From assembly GCF_947286155.1 (NCBI RefSeq), contig NZ_CAMYPD010000005.1, forward strand, positions 1 to 64,000: a stretch of DNA of 64,000 nt, read 5' to 3'. Below the pieces are notes generated by a model, which did no database searches, was not told the origin of the DNA, and was given only the letters and a program-made list of their open reading frames with translations. Below are positions 35,597 to 44,502 of this stretch, piece by piece. The translations under genes and the position numbers were made by a program. Positions within the stretch are counted from its first letter, which is position 1. Every line of letters begins with the position of its first letter. The stretch comes from an uncultured Tessaracoccus sp. (GTDB lineage: Bacteria; Actinomycetota; Actinomycetes; Propionibacteriales; Propionibacteriaceae).

Positions 35597-37354
35597 ATGC
35601 CGGAAACTCACTGGAACCGCCCGACGCCGCTCATCGGGGACGCGACGTCGTCGGATGACCGCGCCGCCAGCCCGGAAGGTTGGGCCATGGGCCGAGCCAC
35701 CGTCGAGGCTCTCCGGGAGGTGATCGACGCGCGCCGCGACATCCGTCGCTACCGCCCCACCCCGGTGCCGGAGCACCTCGTGCGGAGCGTGATCGAAGCG
35801 GGCCATCACGGCCCCAGCGTCGGACACTCGCAGCCGTGGCGGTTCATCGTCGTGAAAAATCAACACACCCGCGACCGCGCCGCCGCCATGGCCGACAGCG
35901 AACGTCTGCGCCAGGCGCAGCTCCTCACCCCCGACCGCCGACGGCGTCTGCTCGACCTCCAACTGGAGGGCATCCGCGAGGCACCCCTGGGCATCGTGGT
36001 GGCGTGCGACCGCCGCGCACCCGCATCCGGCGTGCTCGGGCGCAACACCTTCCATGACGCCGACCTATGGAGCTGCGCCGCCGCCATCGAAAACATGTGG
36101 CTCACCGCGCGGGCGCACGGCCTCGGCATGGGGTGGGTGACGCTCTTTCAACCCGACGAGTTGCGCGCGCTGCTCGGGCTTCCCGCCGGCGTGGAGACCT
36201 TGGGTTGGCTCTGTCTTGGATGGCCCGACGAGCGCCCGCCGGCCCCGGGGCTGGAGCGGCGCGGCTGGTCCAGACGCCTGCCGCTCGACGACGTGATTCT
36301 GCGTGATCGCTGGCCCGAACAGGACGCGCCCGATCAGCCCACAAACGCGCTCCGACAAGGGCACGAACCTTCGCTGCCGACGGTGAACGCGCCGGACCGG
36401 GCCCGCGTCGTCGCAGCTCACGACGACGCCGACCACCTGCTCACGCCGCCGGGGTCGCTCGGCCTGCTCGACCAGGTGCTCGACAAGATAACCGCCGCCG
36501 CGGGCGGGGACGTCGAGGGCGGAACGCTCTTCGTCGTGGGTGCGGATCACCCGGTTGCCGCGCGCGGCGTCTCGGCGTTCGACCAGTCGGTGACCGCCGA
36601 CGTGATGCGGGCCAGCGTGGCCGGCACCGGCATGGGCGCCGCCACCGCACGTGCCGCCGGACTGGGCGTCGTCACCGTCGACGCCGGGGTGACGGCCGTC
36701 GTTGACGGAGCGGTGGACGCTCGGGGGTCTAGCGAGCGCGGGGACCTCGTCGACGCCGACGCGATGTCACTCGACGCGACGCGCGAGGCGATCCGTCGGG
36801 GCGTGGAGCTCGGCGCGGGCGGGAGCGGCTTGGTGTGCTTGGGGGAGGTGGGCGTCGGCAACACGACGGTGGCCGCCGCGCTCGCGTGCGCACTCACCGG
36901 GATGGCGCCCGACGAGGCCGTCGGCTTGGGCGCGGGGTCCGACTCCGCCATGCTCGCATCCAAGCTCGACGTAGTTGTCGGCGCGCTGCGACGTGTGGGC
37001 GAGCGGCCGTTGGAGCCCGACGAGGCCCTCGCTGCCGTGGGCGGCCCGGAATTCGCCGTGCTGACCGGCATCACGTTGGGTGCCGCCGCCGCTGGGCACG
37101 TCGTGGTGCTCGACGGCCTGGCGACAAGCGTCGCGGCGCTCGCGGCGATGCGGCTGCGTCCGGGCGTGCAGGGGTGGCTGGTGGCGTCGCATGTCAGCCG
37201 GGAGGCCGCGCACGCGCGCGTGCTCGACGCGCTCGGGCTTGAGCCGCTGATGGACTGGCGTCTGCGTGCCGGAGAAGGCGTCGGAGCGGTCTACGCGGCT
37301 CAGACGGTGCTCACCGGGCTCGCAGTTCGCCGGACCGCCGCTCGCTGGGGATGA
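35597..37354 (+). CDS. bluB-cobT: BluB-CobT fusion: DMB synthase / DMB phosphoribosyltransferase
   Basis: 585 residues, two enzymes in one chain. Residues about 30-240 are BluB, a flavin destructase that makes 5,6-dimethylbenzimidazole from FMN: RRDIRRYRPTPVPEHLV, HHGPSVGHSQPWRFIVV and LGMGWVTLFQPDEL. From about 270 on it is CobT, which joins DMB to nicotinate mononucleotide for the lower ligand of cobalamin: LLTPPGSLGLLD, GADHPVAARGVSAF, CLGEVGVGNTTVAAAL and the C-terminal RAGEGVGAVYA with the catalytic Glu. Such a fusion is known from Propionibacterium freudenreichii (BluB/CobT2). ATG 35597 starts just before the BluB region; upstream frame is repeat DNA. The unit is bracketed by PAL-C copies 1 and 2. 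Confidence 0.95.
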   Translation: MPETHWNRPTPLIGDATSSDDRAASPEGWAMGRATVEALREVIDARRDIRRYRPTPVPEHLVRSVIEAGHHGPSVGHSQPWRFIVVKNQHTRDRAAAMADSERLRQAQLLTPDRRRRLLDLQLEGIREAPLGIVVACDRRAPASGVLGRNTFHDADLWSCAAAIENMWLTARAHGLGMGWVTLFQPDELRALLGLPAGVETLGWLCLGWPDERPPAPGLERRGWSRRLPLDDVILRDRWPEQDAPDQPTNALRQGHEPSLPTVNAPDRARVVAAHDDADHLLTPPGSLGLLDQVLDKITAAAGGDVEGGTLFVVGADHPVAARGVSAFDQSVTADVMRASVAGTGMGAATARAAGLGVVTVDAGVTAVVDGAVDARGSSERGDLVDADAMSLDATREAIRRGVELGAGGSGLVCLGEVGVGNTTVAAALACALTGMAPDEAVGLGAGSDSAMLASKLDVVVGALRRVGERPLEPDEALAAVGGPEFAVLTGITLGAAAAGHVVVLDGLATSVAALAAMRLRPGVQGWLVASHVSREAAHARVLDALGLEPLMDWRLRAGEGVGAVYAAQTVLTGLAVRRTAARWG

Positions 37355-37415
37355 GCGATCAGGGTTCGCGCCGCGCAAGGAACCTTCTTTCAAGGGCCTG
37401 GTCGACGAACGTCGC

Positions 37416-37467
37416 AAGATAGATCAAGTTCGTGGTGGATAGACGAGCCACGAACTTGATCTATCTT
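37416..37467. repeat. PAL-B palindromic repeat, copy 4
   Basis: 20-bp perfect arms (37416-37435, 37448-37467), loop TGGATAGACGAG, same orientation as copies 1 and 2. Lies between the converging bluB-cobT and hrpB genes, 40 bases before PAL-C copy 2. Confidence 0.92.
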
Positions 37468-37507
37468 GGGGTGCTGCCGGGCCTGGGCGGCTCCCGGCGG
37501 CACGTGC

Positions 37508-37623
37508 AACCTGTGCGGCAACTGAGCGGATCATGTGTCACCTGCTTCCCGACGGCGCATCGTCGCCGCTAGGCAAGTGACACTTAGTCCGCAACTGAGC
37601 CGCACAGGTTACGTGTGCCCGAC
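37508..37623. repeat. PAL-C nested palindromic repeat, copy 2
   Basis: Same structure and same 103-bp arm-to-arm length as copy 1: AACCTGTGCGGC at 37508-37519, GCCGCACAGGTT at 37599-37610, then the shared ACGTGTGCCCGAC. Differences are concentrated in the central loop. It ends 15 bases before the hrpB stop. Confidence 0.92.
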
Positions 37624-37638
37624 GGGCGGGCCCGGCGC

Positions 37639-40128
37639 TCAGAACGCTTGGCGGTTGGTGCCGCGCTTGGCGGGGGCGGTGAGGGGATCGTCGGGCCAGG
37701 GGTGTTTGGCGTAGCGGCCGCGGTTTTCGGCGCGCACCTGCGGGTAAGCGTTCGCCCAGAACGACGCGAGGTCGTCGGTGACTGCAAGCGGTCGGCCCGC
37801 CGGCGAGAGCAGATGCATCAACACCGGCACGCGCCCGTCGCCGACGGTGGGCGTCGCCGTCAGCCCAAAGCACTCCTGCAGCTTCACCGCACACACCACC
37901 GGGCCGTCGCCGTCGGGATACTCCAAGCGCGCTTGCCGCCCGCTCGGCACCTCAATCCGCTCGGGCGCGAGCTCGTCGAGGCGGGCAGCGTCGGGCCACG
38001 GCAGGAGCCTCCGCAGCGCCGGCAGTAGTTGCACCGACGAGGCGTCGGCCCCGCGCGACAGCTCGTCGATCTCCAGGAGCAACCACTCGTCGACCCTTGT
38101 CAGGAGCGATTCGTCGCTCACGTCGGGCCACGGGTCGCCGAGTATGTGGTGTAGCCAGCTGAGGCGTCGACGCAGGGCCGTCGCGCCGTCAGGCCAACGG
38201 AAGATGCCGAGCCCCCGGCTGGCCAGAGCTGCGCGCACGGCGGGCTCGCCGACGTCGGGGGTGGCCTTGGCGGGCGTCGCACTCAGCTCGATGGCGCCGA
38301 GCCGGCGGACTTCCCGCACGCGCACGCGCCCGTCGAATGTGGCCTCGCGGGCGGTGCGCACGTCGCCCACTTCGATCGCTAGCGCCTCGGGAATCTCGAC
38401 GGCAGCGCGTACCAGCCCCAGACCACCGACGCGCTGCGTCTCCCACACCGCCAGCCACGGCCCGCGCAGCGTCAGCCCGCGCGGCATCGTCAGCCCCGTG
38501 CCCGAGGCGGCCAGGAACTCCCCCTCTCCGCGCGCTCTCGCGATCCAGCCCGGGCGCGCCGTCGCCACCACAAACCCGACGACATCCGGCGAGGCAGGTG
38601 ACACTTGTTCCGCAACAGAGCCGCACAGGTTGCCCCTGCCGGGTGGGGGTACACCATGACTGCAGGGGCGCGCTGAGCCGACGAGACGCTCCAGGCGGTC
38701 GGCCTCCCGCACCCACGCCCGCGGGCGGTCACGTCGCAGCCGCGCGAGCTCCGTCGCCAGATCACCCGACGGCGCCTCCGCCAGCATGGCGACCACCTCG
38801 ACGGCAGCCCGCGCACCGCACCGGTCAGCCCCCGCCTGCAACGCGACCCCCAAGCGCGGCTCCAGTGGCATCGCCGCCACCCGCCGCCCGAGATCGGTGA
38901 CGCGCCCGTCGTCATCCACCAGCCCCAACGCCCGCAGCTCCTGCTCTGCTCGCGCCGCACCCGCCTCCGGCAACGCCGTCGGCAAGGCCATCCCCTCGCC
39001 GCGCGGGCTGCCCCAACACGCGAGCGCGAGGAGCGCGTCGGTGAGGTCGGCGACGAGCACCTCCGGCGTCTGCTCTTCCGCCATGCCGGCCCACTCGTCG
39101 GCCGAGAAACAGCGCACCACGCGGCCTGGTCCGAGCCGGGCCGCACGCCCGGCGCGCTGCGTCGCTGCCGCCTGCGACTCCCGCACCGTCACCAGCCCGG
39201 CCATGCCGCGGGCCTGGTCAAAGCGCGGTTCGCGCGACAGCCCCGCGTCCACCACCAGCCGCACCCCCGGCACCGTCAGCGACGACTCCGCCACCGCCGT
39301 CGCCACCACCACGCGCGCCCCGCCCTCGTCGGCGAGCGCCGCATCCTGCGCGCGAGCATCCAGCCGCCCGTGCAACGGCAGCGCCCGCACCCCGCGCGCC
39401 CTCAACCGCGCCACCACGCCGTCGACCTCCCGCGCACCCGGCACAAACACCAACGCAGACCCCTCCGATTGCCCGAACTCCGCGGCCGTCACCTCCGCGA
39501 CGTGGTCGAGGAACTCGTCGCGCACTCCCCGCTCATCCAGCGCCCCGCCCCGCGCGGGCGCCCAGCCCACGTCAAGCGAATGCAACACACCCGGCACCTC
39601 CACCACACGCGCCCCGCCCAGCAGCTCCGCCCACCGGGCTGCGTCCAGCGTGGCCGACATCGCGACGACGGTGAGGTCATCACGCAGTTCCGCCAGCTCG
39701 GCGATCATCGCGAGGGTGAGGTCGGCGTCGAGATGCCGCTCATGCACCTCATCAAGCACGACCGCATCGACGCCCGACAACTCCGGATCTCGCAGCAACC
39801 GCCGAAGCAGCACCCCCGTCGTCACGAACTCCACCTTCGACGACGCGCGCGCCGTCGAGTCGCCCCGCACCGTGTACCCGACGTATTCCCCCGGCCGCGT
39901 GCCGCTCAACGCTGCGAGCCTCCCCGCAGCCGCCCGCGCCGCGATGCGTCGAGGCTCTGTCACCACCACCCGCCCCGGCACTACATCCGCGATGGCCGGC
40001 GGCACCGCCGTCGTCTTACCCGTCCCCGGCGGAGCCTGCACCACCGTGCGCCCAGGCTGCAGCTGCGACAGCTGCGCCACGACGGGGAGCCCGGCGAAGG
40101 CAGGGACTTCGAGGAGCCGCGCCAGCAT
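37639..40128 (-). CDS. hrpB: ATP-dependent helicase HrpB
   Basis: 829 residues from ATG 40128; a TTG at 40152 that overlaps the upstream stop is an alternative start. DEAH-type helicase of unknown physiological substrate. Motifs in order: QAPPGTGKTT (Walker A), VTEPRRIAARAAA, VLDEVHERHLDADL (DEVH), SATLDAARW, LVFVPGAREVD, VVATAVAESSLTVPGV, and QRAGRAARLGPG. The HrpB-specific C-terminal domain with LSWLHHILGDPWPDVSDESLL follows. At about residues 495-512 the chain carries GRGNLCGSVAEQV, encoded by a half copy of PAL-C (38594-38643) inserted in frame in a linker. The frame is otherwise intact, so the insertion is tolerated. Confidence 0.9.
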   Translation of the reverse strand: MLARLLEVPAFAGLPVVAQLSQLQPGRTVVQAPPGTGKTTAVPPAIADVVPGRVVVTEPRRIAARAAAGRLAALSGTRPGEYVGYTVRGDSTARASSKVEFVTTGVLLRRLLRDPELSGVDAVVLDEVHERHLDADLTLAMIAELAELRDDLTVVAMSATLDAARWAELLGGARVVEVPGVLHSLDVGWAPARGGALDERGVRDEFLDHVAEVTAAEFGQSEGSALVFVPGAREVDGVVARLRARGVRALPLHGRLDARAQDAALADEGGARVVVATAVAESSLTVPGVRLVVDAGLSREPRFDQARGMAGLVTVRESQAAATQRAGRAARLGPGRVVRCFSADEWAGMAEEQTPEVLVADLTDALLALACWGSPRGEGMALPTALPEAGAARAEQELRALGLVDDDGRVTDLGRRVAAMPLEPRLGVALQAGADRCGARAAVEVVAMLAEAPSGDLATELARLRRDRPRAWVREADRLERLVGSARPCSHGVPPPGRGNLCGSVAEQVSPASPDVVGFVVATARPGWIARARGEGEFLAASGTGLTMPRGLTLRGPWLAVWETQRVGGLGLVRAAVEIPEALAIEVGDVRTAREATFDGRVRVREVRRLGAIELSATPAKATPDVGEPAVRAALASRGLGIFRWPDGATALRRRLSWLHHILGDPWPDVSDESLLTRVDEWLLLEIDELSRGADASSVQLLPALRRLLPWPDAARLDELAPERIEVPSGRQARLEYPDGDGPVVCAVKLQECFGLTATPTVGDGRVPVLMHLLSPAGRPLAVTDDLASFWANAYPQVRAENRGRYAKHPWPDDPLTAPAKRGTNRQAF
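38594..38643 (-). repeat. Half copy of PAL-C inside hrpB
   Basis: GCAGGTGACACTTGTTCCGC continues to GAGCCGCACAGGTT (38594-38631), matching the right half of PAL-C copies 1 and 2 with a few changes. The next 12 bases GCCCCTGCCGG match, in reverse complement, the left flank of copy 1 (CCGGCAGGGGC). The repeat is translated on the minus strand as part of hrpB. Confidence 0.85.
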
Positions 40129-40144
40129 CGAGCGCCCGTCGAAA

Positions 40145-40753
40145 TCAGGCAAGCTTCACCGTGTTCCCGCCAAAAATGGAGTTGCCGCGCAGCACCAGCG
40201 TGCCGTTCGAGCCGTCGCCGCGCGCATTCTTCTTAATGGTGTTGCCACCCACGACATTCGACGACTCGTCGACGATGTGCACACCGAGCGGCACCTTGAT
40301 GGTGGCCCCACCGAGCACAGCCTGCGATTCGATCACCAGCGTCACGCCGGGCCCCATGCAGTTGCTGATGTCGACGTTGTCGCCGCCCATGAAACTCAAC
40401 AGTGTGTAGCTGGTGGTGCCACTCGCCAGCGCGATGTCTTTTCCAGAAAGGATGGCGAGGCTCCGATTACCGCCGCTGAAATTGGGGGTGGCAAACCGTA
40501 GTGGAGTGCCCCGCCGCGACTCCGGCGCCGGTTGAGGCCGCAACACCGCCACCACCTCGGCGCCTTCCGGAAGGTCCTCGAGCAGGGGGACGAACTCGTC
40601 GGCGTACTTCACGGAGAATGTGCGGTCTTGGCGTTCATTGAGTTCGTCGACGTCGAGCCGTCCAGCCGCGTGCGCCTGCTGGAGAAGGTACAGCACGTAA
40701 TCGCGCTCCTCATCGCTGGCGCGGAGGCGCTTCGCTGGATCATTGTCAGGCAT
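40145..40753 (-). CDS. DUF1707 domain protein
   Basis: 202 residues. The N-terminal 60 residues are a DUF1707 domain: LRASDEERDYVLYLLQQAHAAGRLDVDELNERQDRTFSVKYADEFVPLL contains the invariant RASDxERxxV-like start and the GRLxxxEFxxR-like pattern. The rest (ATPNFSGGNRSLAILSGKDI to the end) is a repetitive beta structure with many Gly/Asn, like the cell-wall-antibiotic-response LiaF-like tail. No membrane segment. It lies just upstream of hrpB on the same strand with its stop overlapping the possible TTG start of hrpB. Function unknown. Confidence 0.85.
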   Translation of the reverse strand: MPDNDPAKRLRASDEERDYVLYLLQQAHAAGRLDVDELNERQDRTFSVKYADEFVPLLEDLPEGAEVVAVLRPQPAPESRRGTPLRFATPNFSGGNRSLAILSGKDIALASGTTSYTLLSFMGGDNVDISNCMGPGVTLVIESQAVLGGATIKVPLGVHIVDESSNVVGGNTIKKNARGDGSNGTLVLRGNSIFGGNTVKLA

Positions 40754-40815
40754 GACGGCAGTCTACCGGCGCCAGAATTCAGTGAGGGGCGGCAAAGGAA
40801 CAAACCCTATTCGTC

Positions 40816-40886
40816 GACTGAGCGCACACCAGATGAAGATTATGACCCTCCAGGGGCTGTTTTCGGCAACTGGCGTGCGCTCAGTC
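40816..40886. repeat. Single palindromic element
   Basis: 17-bp arms GACTGAGCGCACACCAG (40816-40832) and CTGGCGTGCGCTCAGTC (40870-40886) with one mismatch, 37-base loop. Same architecture as PAL-A but unrelated sequence; no second copy seen in this window. Confidence 0.8.
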
Positions 40887-40920
40887 GCGCATCGGCTCTG
40901 TAACCACCCCGACACACAGA

Positions 40921-40952
40921 CGAGTGGCCGCCCCCGAAGGGGCGACCACTCG
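40921..40952 (-). terminator. Hairpin terminator after the LPSTG-protein gene
   Basis: 14-bp arms (CGAGTGGCCGCCCC 40921-40934, GGGGCGACCACTCG 40939-40952) with one mismatch and a CGAA tetraloop, 26 bases after the stop of the 40978-41880 gene. It shows that the gene ends here and no membrane tail was lost. Confidence 0.75.
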
Positions 40953-40977
40953 TCACAATGTATGAACGACGTGTAGA

Positions 40978-41880
40978 TCAGACGCCGGTGGAAGGCAGGC
41001 TGGGCTTCTTCGGGCCGGTCTTGCCGCCCTTGTCGCCCTTGTCGGGGTTCTTGTCGCCGCCCTTATCACCCTTGTCGGGGCCCTTGTCGCCGCCGTTGTC
41101 GTCACCCTCAGGCTTCTCAACGCCGATGTAGAACGTGCCCTGCTCAGGGCCGGGCTGGCCAGTGGTGATGTTGAACAGACGGGCCGGGTAGGTGCCGTTC
41201 TTCACCTTCGGGGAGAGGGCGTAGAAGCGGGAGTAGCCGTCGTCGTCAGTGGCGTGGGCGCCGTCGTTCTTGGCGGCGGGGAAATCGATCCACTTGCCGT
41301 CGACGTTCGCCTGGATCTTGAACTCGTGGCCCTTGATGCCGTCGGAGGTGTCGAAACGCCACTGCGGGTTGTTGCCCATCGGGGCCAAGTGACCGCTGAT
41401 GCGGGCATTGGCGGAGCGGACAGTCACCTGCTGCGTGAGCTGCTGCACCAGCTTGGCATCGGCCGGGGTGTCAGCCAGCGTGATGACGAACTTGCCACCA
41501 AAGTAGTCTTTGAGGGCGGGGACCTGGAAGACCATCTTCTGGCTGACGTCCGTGGCGCCCGGATAGGCGGGCTCCGCGGGGAGCGTGACGGACTGGTCGT
41601 CGGAGACCTTCTCGAGGCCCTTGTCGGTAGCAACGAACAGCGCGAACGAGACGTCGGTGCCCAGGGCCCCCTTGACGGTCAGTTCGACCTCGGTGCCCTC
41701 CTGCACGACGTAGTCAGCAGCGACGATCTTGCAATCGATGGTGGCCTTGCCTGCCTCGTTCACGGCACAAAGCTTGTTGGCCATGTCCGAGGTCAGTGCG
41801 TGCGCCGGCGTGATCGCCGCGACGCTGAGGCCTGCTGCGATTGCGACCGCGGCCGCACCGGAGACAATCTTCTTCAACAT
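40978..41880 (-). CDS. Secreted protein with tail-less LPSTG C-terminus (1)
   Basis: 300 residues. Signal peptide MLKKIVSGAAAVAIAAGLSV ending near AHA (residue 28). Two or three beta-sandwich-like domains follow (VVQEGTEVELTVKGALG; VRSANARISGHLAPMG), then a Gly/Asp/Lys-rich tail with repeated KGDKGGDK/PDKGDKGG units and the end KKPSLPSTGV-stop. The sortase motif LPSTG is followed by a single Val, with no membrane anchor. A paralogue of the same size and layout lies upstream (42090-42941); the last 12 codons are almost identical at DNA level. No known domain recognised. A ligand or wall role is inferred from the layout only. Confidence 0.82.
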   Translation of the reverse strand: MLKKIVSGAAAVAIAAGLSVAAITPAHALTSDMANKLCAVNEAGKATIDCKIVAADYVVQEGTEVELTVKGALGTDVSFALFVATDKGLEKVSDDQSVTLPAEPAYPGATDVSQKMVFQVPALKDYFGGKFVITLADTPADAKLVQQLTQQVTVRSANARISGHLAPMGNNPQWRFDTSDGIKGHEFKIQANVDGKWIDFPAAKNDGAHATDDDGYSRFYALSPKVKNGTYPARLFNITTGQPGPEQGTFYIGVEKPEGDDNGGDKGPDKGDKGGDKNPDKGDKGGKTGPKKPSLPSTGV

Positions 41881-42089
41881 AGGTTCCTTCCCGGGGTATT
41901 CAGTACCGGTACACGTTCGTGTGACCGAATGCCGGAAGACATACTACGGGACACAGCGGGTCAGAAGGCAATACTTTCGGCAGGTTTTGGCTCAACCTTC
42001 CAAAAGGTTGCGGTCGGCCCCGAGATACGTGGGAGCAGCCGCCCGCAGGAGCGTCAGCGGCGAACGCTCACCATGCCGCAAGAAGACGG

Positions 42090-42941
42090 TCACACGCCGG
42101 TGGAAGGCAGGCTGGGCTTCTTCGAGCCGGTCTTACCGTCCTGGTCGTCGCCCTTATCGCCACCGTCGTCAGCGCCGTCGTCGTCCTCATCGGAGGCAAC
42201 ACCGATGTAGAGCACAGCTTGGACGGGGCCTGCAACGTTCTTGGTGACGTTGAAGAAACGCACCTTGTACTCGCCATCAGCAATCTCCGGTGAGGTGACC
42301 GTCAGCTCGGTGGTGCCGTCTTCACCGATAGCGGCGTTTTCACCGACGTTGTGGAAGTCCATCCACTTACCGTTTACGAGGGCCTGAGCTTTGAACACAT
42401 CGCCTTCGAGGCCGTAACCGAGGTTCAGCACGAAGGGGTTGCCGGCGGTACCGTCGCCGGTGGGGTCTCCCACGAGGGCGGCATTGCGGGAGTGCACGGT
42501 GAAGTCTGCGTAGACGGTGCCTTCCAGCTCAGTGGCAGCATCCACGAAATCGGAGGTGGCCACGACGAAATCCTCGCCACCAACGTGGTCGACGAGCTCC
42601 GGAACGGTGAGCTCAGCGGAGCCCTCGCCCTCGGCGTTGAGCGTGACGGGCACCTTGTTGCCAATGAGCGTGAAGCTAGCGGGGGTGGGCCCGAAGATTG
42701 CCAGCTCGACGGTGACTTCGGGGTTGCCGATCACGCTGACGACGACACTCTCACCTTCGGTCACCGTGGAGGCGCTTTCCAGCGTGATGTCGCAGTAATA
42801 ATTGGAGTCGGAGTCTACACAGAGCTTATCCATCTCCGGCGTGGCGTCGTCGGCGTTCGCGACGGTAACGCCACCCAGCGTCATACCCCCAGCGAGCGCG
42901 AGCGCAGCGAGGCCAGCAAACAGCTTCTTCTTCATACTCAT
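42090..42941 (-). CDS. Secreted protein with tail-less LPSTG C-terminus (2)
   Basis: 283 residues. Signal peptide MSMKKKLFAGLAALALAGGM ending near ANA (residue 29). The mature part has the same layout as the 40978-41880 protein: a Cys pair near the N-terminus (LCVDSDSNYYCDITLE), beta-rich domains with VTEGESVVVSVIG, FTVHSRNAALVGDPTG and GLEGDVFKAQALVNGKWMDF (matching KGHEFKIQANVDGKWIDF of the paralogue), an Asp/Gly-rich tail and KKPSLPSTGV-stop. It and its neighbour are a tandem duplication. Start ATG 42941 (or 42935) has GAAAG upstream; the longer frame was rejected since it precedes the signal peptide. Confidence 0.82.
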   Translation of the reverse strand: MSMKKKLFAGLAALALAGGMTLGGVTVANADDATPEMDKLCVDSDSNYYCDITLESASTVTEGESVVVSVIGNPEVTVELAIFGPTPASFTLIGNKVPVTLNAEGEGSAELTVPELVDHVGGEDFVVATSDFVDAATELEGTVYADFTVHSRNAALVGDPTGDGTAGNPFVLNLGYGLEGDVFKAQALVNGKWMDFHNVGENAAIGEDGTTELTVTSPEIADGEYKVRFFNVTKNVAGPVQAVLYIGVASDEDDDGADDGGDKGDDQDGKTGSKKPSLPSTGV

Positions 42942-43081
42942 GTCTTTCTGTATTCCCCACATGCGGCCCTTTCCGCATCGAGACAGCCAGGAGCTTACCT
43001 GAACGAGCGGCGAAACACACAAGGGTGCGCCTGCATGAGTGGTGGACTCTGGGGCTGGCGTTGGCCCTTCTCAGCTTCGGT

Positions 43082-43891
43082 TCAGCGCCACCACTCATCA
43101 ACCAGCGACGCCGGCGTCGCGCGCTTGTGCCTCGACCTCCACCACTTCTGCTCAATCTGCTCCGCCACCTCGACGGGAACCTCACGGCCTTCCAGATAGT
43201 CGTCGATGTCGTCGTAGGCGATGCCCAGTTCGTCCTCGTCGCTGCGCAGCGGTGTGCCGTCGAGCAGGTCGGCCGTCGGCACCTTCTGCCACAGTGGCTC
43301 GGGCGCGCCGAGGTGCTGCAGCAACTGCCGGATCTGGCGCTTGTTGAGGCCGTAGAGCGGCAGCAGGTCGGCGCCGCCGTCACCAAACTTCGTGAAGAAC
43401 CCGGTGACGGATTCGGCGCCGTGGTCAGTGCCAACCACGAGCAGGCCCGCGTCGCCGGCGATGGCGTACTGCGCGATCATCCGGGCGCGAGCCTTCACGT
43501 TGCCCTTGTTGAAGTCGCTGATCTGCACGCCCATCGCCTCTTCGAAGGCACGCTCCATCCCGTCGACGGACTCCTTGATGTTGATCGTTACCTCGGTGCG
43601 GGCGGCGACGAAACGCATGGCCGCAGCCGCGTCGGCCTCATCGGCCTGGACGCCGTACGGCAGCCGCACGGCGACGAACTGCCCGTCCACCATCCGCTCG
43701 GCCGCGAGCTGCGCGAGGCGCCCGGCGAGCGTCGAGTCGACCCCGCCCGAGATGCCCAGCACGAAGCCCTTCGCGTGGGCCGTGGCGGCATAGTCGACGA
43801 GGAACTGCACCCGTCGCTCTACCTCGGCCGCCGGGTCGATCTCGGGGCGGACGCCCATCTCAAGGATGATCTGCTTCTGAAGTTCGCGCAT
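43082..43891 (-). CDS. nadE: NAD synthetase, ammonia-dependent
   Basis: 269 residues, the short class without a glutaminase domain. Converts nicotinate adenine dinucleotide to NAD with ammonia and ATP. PP-loop motif [19 protein letters not shown] near residue 46; [40 protein letters not shown] and [27 protein letters not shown] are in order. The substrate NaAD is also the starting compound of the nickel-pincer cofactor. Single gene, ATG 43891. Confidence 0.96.
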   Translation of the reverse strand: MRELQKQIILEMGVRPEIDPAAEVERRVQFLVDYAATAHAKGFVLGISGGVDSTLAGRLAQLAAERMVDGQFVAVRLPYGVQADEADAAAAMRFVAARTEVTINIKESVDGMERAFEEAMGVQISDFNKGNVKARARMIAQYAIAGDAGLLVVGTDHGAESVTGFFTKFGDGGADLLPLYGLNKRQIRQLLQHLGAPEPLWQKVPTADLLDGTPLRSDEDELGIAYDDIDDYLEGREVPVEVAEQIEQKWWRSRHKRATPASLVDEWWR

Positions 43892-43989
43892 GCCCCAAGC
43901 CTAGGCGCCTCCCCTGCCCAGCGAGGCGGTCGTCGGCGATGTGGCTGCTCCCGGCGTGTCCTTCGCCCGGGCGCGCTACCCTCGCCTGC

Positions 43990-44502
43990 GTGCCCACCCA
44001 CCTGATCGCCCCACTGGAGCCCGACGACGCGCTCGATGTCGCCCATGCCTACGCCGCGATGCAGGCCTGCACGTACGCCACCTGGGCCACCGCAGGGTTC
44101 AGTTCGCTGGTGTTTGCAGACATGGACCGCCGCGTCCGCAGCCTCAAGGAGGCTGACGTGTGCATGGTGGCCAAGAATGATCGCGGCAACGTGATCGGGC
44201 TGGCCGTCGCCCAGGACGGCCCCGAGTGGTGGGAGCGCCCCCACGACGACGACTTCGTCTGGCCCGCTACCAACCGCACCCTGTCGTCGCTGTTCACGAT
44301 GCCTGAAGCCCACGGCACCGGGCTCGGCCACGCACTACTCGAGGCGGCTCTTCCCGACGACGAGCCCGCCTACCTGTGGGTGATGCGGCGCAACCCGCGG
44401 GCCGTGCGCTTCTACGCCAAGCACGGGTTCGTCCCCGACGGCTACACCAAGCGCACGCTCGGCTGGGGAGACATGGACCTGTTGCGCATGGTGCGTCAGT
44501 AG
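43990..44502 (+). CDS. GNAT-family N-acetyltransferase
   Basis: 170 residues. The acetyl-CoA motif is FTMPEAHGTGLGHALLEAAL (Q/RxxGxG/A variant HGTGLG), with LWVMRRNPRAVRFYAKHGFVPDG as the typical C-terminal strand-helix. Substrate unknown. The chosen start is GTG 43990: TACCCT at 43977-43982 ends seven bases before it, the layout of a leaderless actinobacterial transcript, and the protein then begins at the first GNAT strand. A longer frame from 43939 lacks a ribosome site. It converges with the small gene at 44496-44606, overlapping by 7 bases. Confidence 0.82.
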   Translation: MPTHLIAPLEPDDALDVAHAYAAMQACTYATWATAGFSSLVFADMDRRVRSLKEADVCMVAKNDRGNVIGLAVAQDGPEWWERPHDDDFVWPATNRTLSSLFTMPEAHGTGLGHALLEAALPDDEPAYLWVMRRNPRAVRFYAKHGFVPDGYTKRTLGWGDMDLLRMVRQ

